DNA of 64,000 nucleotides from Volvariella volvacea V23 (Eukaryota > Basidiomycota > Agaricomycetes > Agaricales > Pluteaceae): positions 1,110,624-1,174,623 of the forward strand of contig KB722740.1 of NCBI GenBank assembly GCA_000349905.1, read 5' to 3'. The notes under the pieces are model-generated. The model searched no databases, was not told where the DNA came from, and saw only the letters and a list, made by a program, of their open reading frames with translations. Made by a program: the position numbers and the translations under genes. Positions 10,869 through 22,328 of this stretch are shown here, one piece after another (within the stretch, counting starts at the first letter, position 1; each line of letters begins with the position of its first letter).

Positions 10869-13800
10869 CTACGTTTGGGTTTGCTTCTCTTCGGTGTGGA
10901 CCTGCGCCGCCGGGGTTGGGGACGGGGTTGGGTTCTGCGCTGGCGTCTTCTCTTCGGGCTGGGTCTGAGCCTGAGCCTGAGCCTGAGCCGGGGTGGGAGT
11001 CTCAGCTTGTACTGTAGCTGGAGCTGAGGCTGGGGCAGGAGCAGCGGCAGAAGTCGGAGGTTGAACTTGGGGTTGAGATGGCACTTGAGTCGCAGGAGCT
11101 GGGGCTTGAGCCGGAGCCGGAGCCGCAGGCTGGGGAGGTTTGTCGTCACGGATGTTGATGTGGACGAAGAGCGTCGAGAAGAGGTGCTGAGAGAGCTGCA
11201 TATCGTGCAGCGGGAGGTGGCGATAGCCTGTTCAGGGGGGAGTATTTATGAGCATCACGATAGATAAGAGATCGAGGAGGAAGTAAACTCTAAATATAGG
11301 AGGACAAGCAGCGGAACGGACAGCGGAACGGATCGAAATGAACAACACGGACGCTAGCGCGTAGCGCACGTAGCGTTCAGAGGTGAAGATAGAAAATTAG
11401 ACATAGAACGATGGAACGACCGAAGCCGGTCGACGAGTTTCAAGAACGGGTTTCAAGAACATCAATATAGAAAAACGGGAAGAGGTCGGGGTGAGAACTG
11501 AGATTGACATATCCATATCAAGATCATAGTTCAAACTCAACGGCGCACCCCCCCTGTCCCTCTCTTGTCCCAACTCCGGAGTGAACCTTCGCCTCTGCGC
11601 GTCATGAATCAGAACGGGCAAGAAGAGTACCCAATTCGACGGTTCAGGATACGATCTTAATTCATGATTGGCATTCATATGCCTGCCGCGGGATTGGCGT
11701 TGCCCACTGGAATGGGGGTAGCATGGGGAAAAAGGGGGTATTTGTGCATGATCAAAGCCCAAATACTGCTGTTGGGTGTCGATCTTTTGGGCCAGCCAAG
11801 GACCAGGACCAGGAACGGAAGGGCGTCGATGAAGAAGGAAAGTGGTCGAGGTTTGGTCCCCCTCACTGACCCCATTAATGGTCGCACCCCCCAATTACCC
11901 TACCTTGTCCCCAAGATGAAGTCCCTCTTGGGCAGGTGTCCTGAGAGTTGATCGTGTGTCCCGATGGAATATGCCGGGTGGAAAGAAGGAGGGAATAGAA
12001 TGGAAGAGCGAATAACGAGAAGAAACAGGGACTGGATCGAATAAGTGGCAGGATAACCTGCAGATCGAACGACGAAATAATAAAACAAAACAAAAAGCGG
12101 AATTATACAGTCGAGCATGAGAACGCTTACCGCTAGCCAAACAACCCAAACTGGTGCAGTAAACCGCCAACGGTTCGTCATCTTCGTCGTCTTTACCCTT
12201 CTGCCTTACGCTGAACTGAACGAAGATGAGGTCCTTCATGTCGCCTACACAATCGAAGGGTATGTTGAATTCTTGATTCCAGAAGGGGTTGAACCCATTA
12301 TCCTTGATGACCTGAGTCTTGTACCTCGCAGAAGAGATTGTGGGAGGAACTACGTGGGTAAAAGAATTAGTAGGCACGACAGAAATCGGAGAAGAATGGC
12401 AATCGAACGCGAGCGCAGGGGCGATCACATCGAACCAAAAGACACACGTATAACATGTGATAATACAGCCCCAACGTTCGTAAATTCAAGCCGCAGTTAA
12501 TTAAGACTCACCCGCACCAGGAGGAGGTGAAGGCACGAGCTTCGCACCGGCGGAAGAAGCAGTAGCCGACGACGTAGTCGACCCCGAACCTGTCGCTGAC
12601 TTTGTTGGTTGCTGAGATTGATCACTCCTCACAAAAGGTGAATGGTTCCAATCAGGGATATGAAGAGACACCTCGACAAATGGATCTACGATTGATTTCT
12701 CTATGATTTCTTGACCTGTGCTGTCTCGTGGTCGAGGGAGCTGTTGTGCCGAGATGATCTACAAAGGAGGTGGAGGTGTCAGTCCGTGATCGTATAAGAT
12801 TGAGGTGAAGAGATTAGGTAGAGTAGGTGGTGGGAATATCATAACTTTTACGGGGTCGTGAAGAGGTGATTGGGAGATACAACTGATAAGAGGTTATCGT
12901 AGATAACGCCATCTTCCATCCACTTTCCAACTCAGAACAAACAACAAATGAACAGCATCTACTTACCTTCACATCCAAATAATGCCTCGTGCGTTTCGAG
13001 AGCATGCTTAGACTAGGATCCCGTAGCGCTTCGGGCTTGAGCACGTATCCTGACCGGCCATTCCTATGGAACATTGCTTGGTTGATCATGTACCCCAGAT
13101 CTGTTCACCATCCATCATTCCAGCCCAAAGGTCCAACACGAACGCCAGAACGCCAGCCATGCACAGCCCCCCCAGCGCGCGGTATCCACGCGTGAGTCAT
13201 CCACCGGTCAAATGCATGGACACCAAACGAATGCGAGCGAGCGTTCGCGATCAACGAGGTATGAGTATCGTAAAATTCCATAACCGATGTGATCCCAAAA
13301 GCATGACCCAAATAGTCCAAGAGAGTGAGAACCGAAGTAGAAAATAGAGTGAAATGATGATAAGCCATTTCCAGATGGAAGACGATCGTAGGTTAACCAT
13401 TGAGGGTTGCAATCGACACCCCATGCAGGGCGGATTGTATGGGGGGATAGTGAGAGCATTTGGAATCGTAAGCGTGGATGCATGCACGATAGCGCAAGGG
13501 GGTGCATAGTCCCAAATGCAATGGTGAGTTCGGTTATGAAGATGACCAAGATGGTAGCATGAATGCAATACAATGAATGGAGTTTGCATGTCAGTTAAAG
13601 ACACGATCCCAGGCATTATGAGGGTAAGGGGTGTCAAGGTGGACGTGGTCCAGAAGACGTGAAAAGCGTGAAATTGGTATAATGATGAATGCAGGGGTGA
13701 ATAAGTGGTTAATGTGTCCCATGAACCATAACCCATCCAGTAAGATGGTAGGGAGACATTGAGGGTACAAAGATGAGGTTCGGCGTGATGTACAGGGTGA

Positions 13801-16800
13801 GTAAGGGTGATAGACAGGGTCAGGTCATGATGGTATGGTTCAAATTGGAAGAATAGAGCATAGTAAGAGCGCTCACGAAAATGATGTGGATCGGCCGACA
13901 CAGCCAGGATGGAAGCCAAGAGAATCGGAAGGACCGTCCATGCATCATGTATCATGTATGCGCCACAACAAGAGAGCATACGACGCGCCACCATACAGTG
14001 CGAAGTATGTTCGAATCCGCGATGGGTTAGTGAGGAGCATCACAGTAGGAGAGGGTAGAGATGTGACCAGGAGATAGGCGCGTTCGAAGGCGTGTTATTT
14101 GGAGCCCGCAGCAGCGTGTCGTCCATCGATCATTTGATTCATGATTGCCCATAGCGGCGTGCAGCCAGAGAGATCGTTGGCCATTATGAGGGTGCGGGCG
14201 TAGGGAGGACAATGAATTATGAGCGTCATTAACCAATGAAATAATGTGAACAAGAAGAGCGGATGTCATTGTTAGCTTTCATTTCGTCCACCGTGCATAG
14301 CCAAGATACAAAAAGGAACAAAAAAGATGCGGGTAGAAGGAGAACGAGACAAAAGGGGAAAAGCGAAAAGCGAACAGCTACGCACCGAAAGTCTGCCAAT
14401 TAATTGCTACCACCTGCGCACCGCCAGCCCAGAACTTCTGCGGTTCGAAATTTGTGGAATTGACTCTCATTCCCTTAGGGTATATCCTGATCAGGTGCTC
14501 GTGATTGTGTTTAACCAATTCCGTCAGGCTGTCCCGTGCTTTAAGGAGCTTGTTGGCTGCGTTTTCTGATAAGGAGAACATGTGTTCGGGCGCATAGGTC
14601 AAATCCCCACCGAGGCCGTGACATTTGACGCCGACCGTATAGACTAGAAGAGCAGTTAGGCGAAGGGACATCTTGATTTTCTTGTTAGTCGGTGAAGCCA
14701 CGACGGTTCCATCAGCCGAAGTCGTGGCCGCCGTGGCCGTCAAATCGGTGGTCGACACGGAGGGTGTTGATTTCCCTCTGACTTTTCTCCACGTACTCTT
14801 GAGGCCTCCGATCACACCACCGCCTTCATCTTCCGAAGATGAAGATGAAGACGAAGCGAAATCGGCATCAGCAGCTACTGCTTTGGCTTTTTCAGCTTGG
14901 ATGGCTGCGAGCTGGGCTACGACGTAAAGGTTCTTCGCCTGTGGGATGACGATGGTGGCGGTTGGGGATTAGTAAACCATCGAATAGCACGTCATGAAAT
15001 GAAACGAGGGAGTGGAGGACAAAGGGGAGAGAAAAATTGCTCAAACGACCGCGGAGGTGATGTATAATTGCACATCAAGATCGCAAAGGGATGATAAGGA
15101 CAATGATGAAATGCCAAGCCGCGGGAAACGAGGCAGGGAGAACGATGATGTCAAGAGCGGAAATTTGAAGCTTAAAGCGCTCAGGAGATGAGTAAAGGAG
15201 ACGAGTAGTTCGCCGCGAAGGTTATAGACGATAATGAATAAATAACAAGATTTATGAAGCCCGAAAGCTAAAAGGGCTGAAGGCGCTCATTGGCAGTATT
15301 GCAAAGCTCAGAAGCAAGTGAAGCCAACCGAGTCGAAAGGGAAGACCGACTCGGTGGATTCGAGGGTAAAGTGTGTGAACGCTTACCTTGAGCAAAATCT
15401 TTCCTTTCAAGTCTTCTGGACTGGGCAATACGTCGATCTTTGGTCTTGGTTTATCCAGTGGCACGCTAACCAACTTATCGCCAAAACACTCTGACATGAC
15501 CTGCACCATCTTATCCTGTCCCTCCATTCCCAGATGAACCTCAGCTGAAATGATAACGGGGTATGGCGAAGTCACAAAACTGTATCGAGCGATAGCATCA
15601 CATACTTCGCGAAGGGATACTTTGGACGTGAACGTTTTTCCATGGTAGATTACGGGTTCCGGGTCCCCATCGTAGATATCGACTAGTAGGGTGAGGAGGT
15701 CAGCGACTTGAGAAGAGAAGCAGGACGGAAAGGAAGTGTTGATAAATGAACTTCGACTTACGTTCGACACTTCGACAACTATGCAACAAGGCCCTAATAT
15801 ATCCCTCCACGGTACTGACACCGACCAGTTGATGACCAACAAGGTACGTATTGTGAGAGGCCGAGATATAGTAATCCCATATTGGTTTGGTCATATCTTG
15901 CCAGATTTTACCGTGGGCATCAGAGAATGGCGAGTTTTCCGGAGAGAGCAGGAAATTGTAGAAAGCATCGAGAGAAAGAATACCGGGGAGTTCATTAGGA
16001 TTTTGTCCTGGGGTATAGTGATCCGGGTCGTGCGACGAAGAATTGGGATTTGTATAGGCATTGAAGATCGTTTGGAGTTCTTCTTGACATAGTGTGGACT
16101 GGACAATGGGTTAAGACGATATACAGGAAAGGACGGGGTTGAGCGGACCTTTTGGGTGTTCCTCATGAATCGTTCAAAAGCCTTGAAGTCAAACCCTCCA
16201 GCGTTTTCGGAGCATATCCTTCCATATAGTGCATCAATCTCAGGACGGCGTTTGAGCTCTTTGACGAGGCGTTGGAATCCTGGGAAGTCGAGATACCCTC
16301 TCTTCTCAATATCTGCTTCCTGTGTAGACAGTCAGTATCCAGGAAAGCCACCGATATATAGCTCGCACCGAGAACAATCTCTGCAATTCCTCCCGCTTCA
16401 TGTTGATATTCAGCCGCTTGCACAAGCTCTCCACATTCACATAATCCAACTTCTGGTCTCCATCCTTGTCCGCTCCCTTCCAATATTGACGTTCCCAGAC
16501 AGCCTGCCTCGTTGCAACCTTTCCTATACCGGTTTTCAACCCTTCTCTTATCGAATGCAGCTTCAGGATCGTCGTCTTCCATAATTCAAAGACGTCCTTG
16601 GTATCAGCGATCATATGAAGCGTCTTGTAGGTTCCCTCGAGGATGTAGATAAGGGTTATCCAGCGCTCTTCAGCATCTTTCGGAAAACCCAACTCAATAC
16701 GATGATAGTGTGCGTTGTGGGCGATACGGATTTCCTTGATGGTTTCGATTGGGACTGGAGTCAAGGAGGAAGAGAGTCATCAGCTCGTCCCTGGACCAGG

Positions 16801-17120
16801 GCGCGCTCGACAATCCCCACGGGCGCCAAACAGGACTTACCAATACCACCCTTCCTGGATTCGTACACGATCTGTCCTTCATCCGGATCAACTCTGAAAT
16901 AGACCTTTTTCTTCTTCTTCTCCGAGACCTTGGTCATCAGCACCCCCTTCAGCAACGCATCTGGAACCGAGAAATCCACGCTGTCGGCCCTCTGCGGGAT
17001 TGGCGACGGTGTGCAGTCGGGAAGATGGCCATCTGTGCGGTTCTTGCCTCTGAGGTCGGAGGACATTCGTGAGAGCTTGCGCTGGCCTTTGTTGATACCT
17101 GCTTGCAAGAGGGGCGGCAT
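10869..17120 (-). CDS. PLC1: Phosphoinositide-specific phospholipase C (delta type, PH-EF-X-Y-C2)
   Basis: It hydrolyses PI(4,5)P2 to diacylglycerol and InsP3 at the membrane in a Ca2+-dependent way. Ten exons (16841-17120, 16369-16754, 16149-16319, 15762-16098, 15387-15682, 14386-14938, 12967-13100, 12512-12758, 12131-12349, 10869-11227) join in frame to 993 residues. A PH domain (about 40-170) is followed by EF-hand-like helices (170-330). The X box (348-490) has catalytic His361 in SASHNTYLVG, ELDIYDG for the Ca2+-binding Glu and Asp, a second His in VIYHGKTFTSK, and Glu in IISAEVHLG. The X-Y linker has a Ser/Glu/Asp stretch. The Y box (580-700) includes SLRLTALLVYTVGVKCHG, and the C2 domain (about 717-897) ends in HLFSTLFVHINIRDD. 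A Pro/Ala/Gln tail of ~95 residues follows. All key catalytic residues are present, so it should be active. Three introns are long for such a fungus: 448, 1285 and 903 bp. Confidence 0.95.
13251..13994 (-). other. 247-codon open frame inside the long PLC intron
   Basis: This frame lies entirely within the 13101-14385 intron of the phospholipase C gene, on the same strand. It begins with a hydrophobic stretch that could pass for a signal peptide, and the rest is rich in His, Thr, Leu and Pro. I see no domain and no conserved pattern. It may be a chance open frame; the alternative is a nested gene or a regulatory intron transcript. Confidence 0.15.
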
Positions 17121-18812
17121 GCTTGCTGGTTCGGGGCAAGAATTGAGGAGAACAAACGAACTTGAAGAGCGTCCGAACGGTAAGGGCGATTGGTTATATA
17201 TGCTCGGCTATGCCAGGGCAACGTGCAACGTCAGGGGAATGTGAGGTACGTATACTTAGCCGTGGCGGTGTTGGCGTTATGCACTGACGACGAGACTGGA
17301 CTTGAGGAGCGATAAACGGAATCGCAGCTCAGTGAGCGCAGCTATGATGATGGTATCGATGAACCTGTGCCGATATCAATATCTTGGGTCTTGACCGACG
17401 GTCTAGTGTCCTGGCCTTCATTGTAACCCCAAGATCAGTCCTCGAGGCATCGGTGTCCCACAACGCCGAGTCTCCAAGTTCTAACCGCGCCCCTGATCAA
17501 GAAAGGAGCAGAACGGAGCACGTATGTCCCCTGATCAAGTCTCGAAATATAATACCGACGGCTAATGCTTCACGAAAGTGCGCTTGAGCACTCAATCCCG
17601 CCCCAAGGTGTTGGTCTCGGTGGCGGCATCACCCGAACTTTCAGCGGTGGCGTTTTTGTCACGGAGACATGTCTCAACCCCTGGAATGAGGGCCTCCAAC
17701 GCAGGGTAGCGGCTCCTCCTCAAATGCGGGATCGACCCTATTCACTGGGGCTTCGAAAGGATACCATCCGTGGGTGGAATGTACCCCATAGCGACATCCT
17801 ACGATATGATTCATTGTGGCGAGGGAATATGTGAAAATTCACCCGTATGTTATTTCTTTCTAGCCAGAGAGCGTATATGCCCACTCCTGCTTGACACTCG
17901 CGAGAATTAGGTTTTGGGTGCTTGAGGATCGTATCTAGGGTGGTCGGTTGGCGGTCAGTAAACGTCTGAACGCCAAACAGCACTTCAACTATCACCGCGT
18001 CAACAGTGTGCGTATAAATTAAAATGCACCCGGACTGGAGGTTCGGTATTGACATGCACACCCGTTTTGCACGCAAACCTGACGCATAGGAACCATCGCG
18101 CGCGCCCAGTCGGACCCACCGCATGGTAAGTTTTGAGGTACCAGCTTAATGGTATTCTAATGGCGCAACAAAATCTTGTAATGGATCATAGCTGAATGCG
18201 AGTTCGGTGGCATGTTGTAGTTCGGTTATGGATTCGATTGTAGTTCTTCCCCTTCGGCGGCGGGCAAATACAGTATACGTCAAGCTGTTCTGATAGTTCA
18301 AGTGGTCATGAGGTACATTTGAATGATTTCTCTAGGTCTTCCCGAGGGCAGCGACAACTGCATGTAGCCAGTGCCCCTGAGCGACGAGTTACGTGGCGAG
18401 AAATGGGTCGAAAACATGGATGCAATGTTTCTTACCAAAAGTGCTCGAGTCATAGTGTGTACGGAATACTTATTATTTTGTGTTCATGTCCTCATCAACC
18501 TCTGGGCAGTTCTAGTCAGAATCAAGACACTGGTCCCTCGCTCTCCCCGCTTGTTATTATGCCTCTCTCGTTTTCTGCATCAATGATGTCCTATTGCATC
18601 AGAATCTGGCAAAAGGTGGAAGCTCCAACAAAAAAGTAGAGGGAGGGTATGCTCCTGAGCGTCATGACCTTGCCAGCAGCGACAGGTGCCATGATCAGGG
18701 TTCAAAAATGGGAGTCATTGGGACGCATTGTGATGGCACAGGCTTAATTTGTACTCCTCGACAGCCTGTATCGGTGGTCTAATCTACGACTCCCACTATA
18801 ATCCAACCTGCA
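17121..18812. other. Upstream region of PLC, no gene recognised
   Basis: About 1.7 kb between the phospholipase C start and the F-box relic. Short frames on both strands have no family features. It presumably contains the PLC promoter, but no clear TATA element or repeat stands out. Confidence 0.4.
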
Positions 18813-20438
18813 GGTACGCAACGCTTCACCTCCCTAGAGGACTGTCTACTAGATATCGTGCACTCCATCTTCTCCTTCACCGACTTCAAAACTCGCTGCG
18901 AACTGCGCCTTGTATCTCGAACTATTCATTCCCTGATTTCTCCTATTGCGCTACGCCGTGCTGCGGTACGATCAACCTCAAGTCTGGAACTAGCATCCAT
19001 AAATGACAACGGCCAAAGTGGGGGATAGAACCAAGTTATCGGGCTCTATCGCTTAGTCTTCATCAGATCTAGGCTTCACTAATCTCTACGAACACACCCA
19101 ATCGTTGTCATCGTGTGTCAGTGCATACGCTACCATCGATCGCGACAGAGATCGACTTCCAAGAATATTTGGAACAATAGCAAAGCTTCGTTCTTTGCGT
19201 CACTTTGACATCGCTTGGGAGTTAGGTGAGGAGATGACCGACGAGGAATATGGACGTTTTGAGGCTGCAGGATCTCATAGTTGTATCTGTGCTGAATGCG
19301 ACTGGTGGCATGCTCGAGTCCTTGACTATTAGCCCTGGTGGTTGGGAATACTGGAGGTTCAGCCCTATTGCGTATCCGTCGATGCTGCTGAAGATTGGGG
19401 GATTGAGAAAGCTAATATTCAAATTCAATGAACAGGGATGGAGGATGTGATTGTCGCAGGAAGGGGAGTGACTATGCCGAGCGAATGGAATCAATTGCTC
19501 GCCTCGGATATTCCAGCCATGGTGTTAACTGCATGCCTTCCGTGTTCAAAGGCTATATCGAAGAATTTATTCGAGCTAGTACTGGTATTAAGGGATTGAC
19601 CATTCGCCAGGGGTGCACTGCAAAGTATCATAGCCCCAACGATCTGTTCACGGAGCAGGAATCGGTTCCTAGCTTAGATCGTCTGGATATCCGCGGCGTT
19701 AGCTTTCCCGATACCTGCCTCGCCTTCTAAAGCGACATGTTCAGCGGCGTTCAAGAGCCTTACCCATCTCAACGTCGGCACACCTGCTTCAGACATCAGC
19801 CTCGATAATTTCTGCACAGCACTTTTCCATGGAGGCTTGCAATCGTTGACATCCACCAGAGCATCTCAAGTGTCTCCCGCATTCATCACCTTCCCCCGCT
19901 CGTTTTCTGGGCTTCGTACGCTCACACTGGAATGTCTTGAGCTACGAAATGAGACACTAATGTCCGAGCTTGCCTACCGGTTCTTCACGTCAAGCCTCAC
20001 TTCGCATTATTCGACACTTCAACGCCTCTCTATCGCTTTCCAAGATAACGTTAATGATGTCCCTGGATGGACGTACACTACATCCCAATGGATTCCCTTT
20101 TTATCCCGACTGACTGCCCTCAAATCCTTAGGTCTCCACCCCGCACCTACAAATTTAGGCTCTGATGTGGTTACGAGCTATCAAGAGATCCTCGATGGCG
20201 TCTCCGAGTTTATGGAGGAGCTTTGGGAACGAGCTTTGAATCTCTGATGATTTATTGGCCAGAGGAGACATTTGGATACGGGGCTGTCGATTCTGGACGG
20301 TCGAGATGGGTTCGAGGATTTTTGGCAAGAGAGGTTGTAGGGAATTTGAGAAGTAAGAATGGAATTCCACAACGCTTGGTGCTTTATAGTGGGAGTTACA
20401 ATGCAGTTGAGGGACGTTATAAACTTGTTGAGTATTAA
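18813..20438 (+). pseudogene. Decayed F-box / leucine-rich repeat gene
   Basis: An F-box-like start (LEDCLLDIVHSIFSF followed by CELRLVSRTIHSLISP) is readable from 18813 to a stop at about 19023. Downstream, LRR-like segments continue in changing frames: 19105-19260 (LRSLRHFDIAWELG), 19250-19450 (GGLRKLIFKFNEQGW), 19428-19730 (VPSLDRLDIRGVSF), 19735-20247 (SGLRTLTLECLELR) and 20223-20438 (ending EGRYKLVEY). Some changes could be unrecognised introns, but at 19240-19260 and 20215-20235 the coding sense moves between overlapping frames without room for an intron. I therefore read it as a pseudogene with at least two frameshifts. An intact relative would be an SCF substrate adaptor. Confidence 0.6.
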
Positions 20439-20811
20439 CAGATTATTTGGGTTGTACTTATGTTAGGCCTTTATTATCGTAAGCTCGGACGTGTATCGTG
20501 TATTTGACGACTTATCAGATTAAGTACTGTGTGCGCGTGTAAAACTATCCATAGATGCCAACCCCTGCTGCTAATGACACTCCATAGAAATGGGCTATAT
20601 CGTACTCTTGGACGAGGCACTCAGATTGGTAAAAGACTATCAAGCGTCATTAAATATACAGCAATAACTGAAGGGGAACGAAAAACCACGCCATATTTCT
20701 GAAAGCCCTGGCAGATGGGTGCAACTTTACAATACTTTGAGGCTTACTGCTCATTTCTTCTTAGAAGACCCAATACCTGCCTCGTCAAGTAAAGTCCCTA
20801 GATGCAAGAGC

Positions 20812-22121
20812 TCAGACTGCGCCTTCATCCAAAAGGTGGCCCAATTCTTCACTCCCACTTTCGTCCATGAGGTGCTTCTTCTTGAGTGCCACTAAGACGT
20901 CTACTCGATCGAATATTGCGTGATATTTACTTCGAACTTGGGAGTCCATAGGGATCGTGGATAGATTGTCTATGACGGCGCGTGTAATGATCGCTACCGC
21001 GATTCTCGCTCTTGCAATTTCTGTTTCTGGACCTACGGTGGCTGATGCAAAATCCTGTCATAACGAAATCCAGCGTTGAAGCAAGTATAAAATGGTCCAA
21101 TAAGCTAGCCAACTCACGAAGAAGCGTCTGTGCTGACCCGGTTCTGCAAACAGATACAGAAAGATTTGAAGCATCCGAGAGCGGGCATGAGCGAGGCGGT
21201 CTTCGTGGTCTCCATGATAGAAAGTCAACAATGGAGACCGCGCCGTCGACTCCAACGCCTGGAACCTTAATGCGCCGTCCCCACTTTCCTCTTCTCCTGT
21301 GGCCTGTTCTTCTGTTCTACTCATCAATTGAGCTCCTTCCGAGTGGCTACCAAATCCAAATCCGGCGCTCTCCAATTTTTTATTCAAATCTAGAAGCACG
21401 AGTTGCGTACCGCCCCAAAACTCTGTCCACTCCTCCACTCTCCCACCTTGGTCCATGTATGTATCGCTAATTGTCGTTAAGTTGTCCACAACATCGAATA
21501 TTGTGGTATGCCTTCGAACTCCGGAGTCCAGAGGAATCGTAGATAGACACTTCAGGACGGCACGTATGATGATCGCAATTGCATCCCTCGCTCGTCGAAT
21601 TTCCGTTCCTGGTTTTGCCGACTTGAACGTAAGATACTGTCACGGTCAATCCAGACTCAGTACGACGCGACACATTTGAGAAGATATGAACTACTCACAT
21701 AAGTCAGACGTTCAGCGTTCTCTGGATTCGGATCCTCTGGCCGATATAAGTATACGAGGAGTTGTGTCAACCGGAAGTGGGCCAGCCTGAGACGGTCTTC
21801 GTTGCCATCGGGGAATGCACTCACCCACCGCCCTCTAGATATCGCCTCCAACATTTCCAATGAGATTTCTCGAGGGGCTTCCGGTGATCCGTCACTAGTC
21901 TGCTTTGCCTTGATTGCTTTTTTCCCTCCTCTGCCGCCTGCTTGTCGGGCTTTGTTTGAGTAATTTCGGGCGCTCGATGTGGAGTTTCCATAGTAACATT
22001 TTTGGCGCAGCAGGGAGTATGCCACAGACTGGGATTGTCCCAAAAGCACAGACCTATCAAGAGGTGTTGATCTGGTGAGAGCTCTAGGAACTCGTATGAA
22101 GACACTGCAAGCACGGTGCAT
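20812..22121 (-). CDS. MHR family protein, copy 1 (mitochondrial-type presequence, tandem repeat), C-terminally frameshifted
   Basis: Three exons (21699-22121, 21118-21636, 20812-21054) encode 394 residues; introns are 62 and 63 bp. I do not recognise the family. It starts MHRAC, followed by an Arg/Ser/Leu-rich, acid-free region ending in SSARNYSNKARQ, like a matrix-targeting presequence with an R-x-Y-S cleavage site. Two copies of a ~165-residue unit follow: a helix-like LEMLE...DRLRLAH part, then GTEIRRARDAIAII..AVLKCLSTIP and an EEWTEFW motif. An intron interrupts each unit at the same place. In the second unit the frame is lost near 20845-20860 by a small deletion relative to the other copies; the expected end (VKNWATFW...LLDEAGIG, stop at 20751) continues in another frame. 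The protein is therefore truncated by part of its last helix region and may be a recent pseudogene. Confidence 0.6.
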
Positions 22122-22328
22122 TCGAACTCAAGGAAATGAAGACGAGCTCTTTGTCCTTATTTGCGGCTGAACTATCGATATACAACGTTAAATGGACACA
22201 TATAGCAAGTTACAAGTCCGAGCAAAGTCGGTCCGGCGCCTATGTCCGTCAGTAATTTGACAAATGCAGATAGGACTACATTATAAAAGTACGAGGTGAG
22301 TCCAAAGTCTTGAGAATGCATATCAACC

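Noticed and set aside
12117..12500. 127-codon plus-strand frame
   Set aside because: Antisense to the PLC C2-domain exon at 12131-12349.
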